The position numbers and the translations under genes were made by a program. A stretch of 5,381 bases of DNA from Clostridia bacterium (GTDB lineage: Bacteria; Bacillota; Clostridia; Christensenellales; Borkfalkiaceae): assembly GCA_029052615.1 (NCBI GenBank), contig JAIDIR010000236.1, positions 1 through 5,381 of the forward strand, in the 5' to 3' direction. This document shows, piece after piece, positions 4,556 to 5,381 of the stretch (positions within the stretch are counted from its first letter, which is position 1; each line of letters opens with the position of its first letter). The notes below the pieces were generated by a model. That model had not been told where the DNA came from and made no database searches. It saw only the letters and a list, made by a program, of their open reading frames with translations.

Positions 4556-5381
4556 TTACCGAGCAACCAATTCGGGCAAGCCGTCGGGCACGTTTTGCCA
4601 TACCGCTTCTTCCTGCCCCTCGTTTAACGCGTCGGCAATATTATACATGTCTTCAACGGTCGCATACGAAGCAATATCGTATTCGTTCCCGTCGCCATAG
4701 CTCTTGCCTATAACGTCTTGAATATCGCTATCCTCTCCGTGCAGCGTATGGCAATTTTTAACCGCCGACCCCCTGCTGCTTCCCACAAAAATACCCAAAT
4801 ATGAATTTGAGCGGTATTCAGCCTCGACGGTTATAGTTCCTGCAAAATAACAGTTTTCTATTTGCGAATCGATAGACCTTGCGCAAATTCCGCCCACGCC
4901 TATAGTTTCGTCAGAGTATTCGGCGTTTAATACCGAGATATTACCTGTCGAATAACAATTTCTGATTATCGTATTTGCCATGCTTAAGCATATTCCCGCG
5001 CCATGCCTGCCACATTGTATAGAGCCGACAAAACCACATCTTTCGAAAACCGTTCTCGCCAATGTAAAGTAGCCAAAACCGCAAGCATCCTTACCGATAA
5101 GATTACTTTCCACGATGCAATCTTCTATTGTAACGACATCCTGTGAAGAATAGAAAAAACCTCCGGCATACCCATTTGCCGAAATATCTCCGCCGACGGA
5201 ACACCTAAGGAATTTGACTCTTGTTATAGTCAATCCAAAGCCGCAAGCTCTGCCTTTTGCGACTATATTGCATTCCGTGCGGCAGTCTTCAATAACCGAA
5301 TTTCAAATAAAATAAACTTTATAGAAAAATCCGCCCGCCGAATTTGCACGGATATTTCCGCTTGAAGAGCACCCGGAAATT
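4556..5381 (-). pseudogene. Right-handed β-helix (GLUG-like) repeat protein, 5' partial, broken by an in-frame TGA
   Basis: The minus-strand frame enters at the right edge (5380), meets TGA at 5305..5303, then stays open for 248 codons to the TAA at 4558..4556. The same repeat continues on both sides of the TGA. AGGFFY followed by IEDC occurs before and across the stop and again about 57 residues later, so the frame is intact and the TGA interrupts one gene. The rungs follow a pattern of GxGG/GFG, a β-strand, then I/VxxC (IEDC, FLRC, FERC, IRNCYSTGNI, IENCYFAGTI, VKNCHTLHG), typical of right-handed parallel β-helix surface proteins with GLUG-type repeats. The C-terminus ends NVPDGLPELVAR, as repeat proteins of this class often do, with no LPXTG. 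The likely role is a surface or secreted repeat protein; no substrate can be named. Below the TGA no start codon has a ribosome binding site (TTG at 5233 has none), so a shorter intact gene is unlikely. A sequencing error is the main alternative. Confidence 0.6.
5303..5305 (-). other. In-frame TGA interrupting the β-helix gene
   Basis: Codon 26 of the visible frame, between YKVYFI and NSVIEDC. It falls in the turn before a conserved strand, where the next repeat copy is two residues shorter. TGA acts as a true stop in DUF11 gene 2 (3706-3708) and TGG is used for tryptophan elsewhere, so recoding is not supported. Confidence 0.75.

Noticed and set aside
4513..4620. A dedicated hpt promoter in the gap and the end of the β-helix gene
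   Set aside because: The best hexamer pairs (for example TTGGTT with AAATAT at an 18-base spacing) match the consensus poorly, so none is reported.
5303..5305. TGA read as tryptophan or selenocysteine
   Set aside because: TGA ends DUF11 gene 2 properly and tryptophan is TGG throughout. No selenocysteine-type context was recognised, and the position lies in a variable turn.

Overview
The window looks like a piece of a Bacillota genome, probably a Clostridia-type anaerobe. The evidence is strong AAGGAG-type ribosome binding sites, consensus sigma-A promoters with extended -10 elements, very AT-rich intergenic DNA beside moderately GC-rich genes, short tightly packed operons and clostridial-type proteins. 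This placement is an inference; no marker gene fixes the taxon.

Left edge (1-258): a divergent intergenic region. One consensus promoter reads left into a gene whose start codon sits at 5..3, so almost all of it lies outside the window. A second consensus promoter (200-228) reads right into a two-gene operon: a pyridoxamine 5'-phosphate oxidase-like flavin split-barrel protein (259-672) overlapped by one base with a small polytopic membrane protein (672-1127). A strong hairpin with a T-run follows (1153-1205).

Centre (1221-3910): a three-gene operon encoding DUF11 surface-type β-sandwich repeats. Gene 1 (567 aa) has a ~350-residue N-terminal module plus two DUF11 units. Gene 2 (257 aa) has two DUF11 units. 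Gene 3 (66 aa) has a short linker segment plus a tail with 10 cysteines in its last 22 residues. Genes 1 and 2 both stop at the same asparagine of the DUF11 unit. Genes 2 and 3 both begin with the segment that normally follows that asparagine, including the last β-strand. The three products could therefore be a cap, a shaft and an anchor that join by strand donation. This is the main hypothesis from the window. The operon's ribosome binding site lies directly behind the upstream hairpin, leaving no room for a promoter between them, so read-through or attenuation is likely. A 12-bp bidirectional terminator ends the operon.

Right side, minus strand: hpt, hypoxanthine phosphoribosyltransferase (4512..3967), is convergent with the DUF11 operon and shares its terminator. 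Upstream of it lies the 3' part of a right-handed β-helix (GLUG-like) repeat protein. Its reading frame runs off the right edge but is interrupted by an in-frame TGA at 5305..5303, so it is probably a pseudogene or carries a sequence error. I saw no tRNA, rRNA, CRISPR array or insertion sequence.
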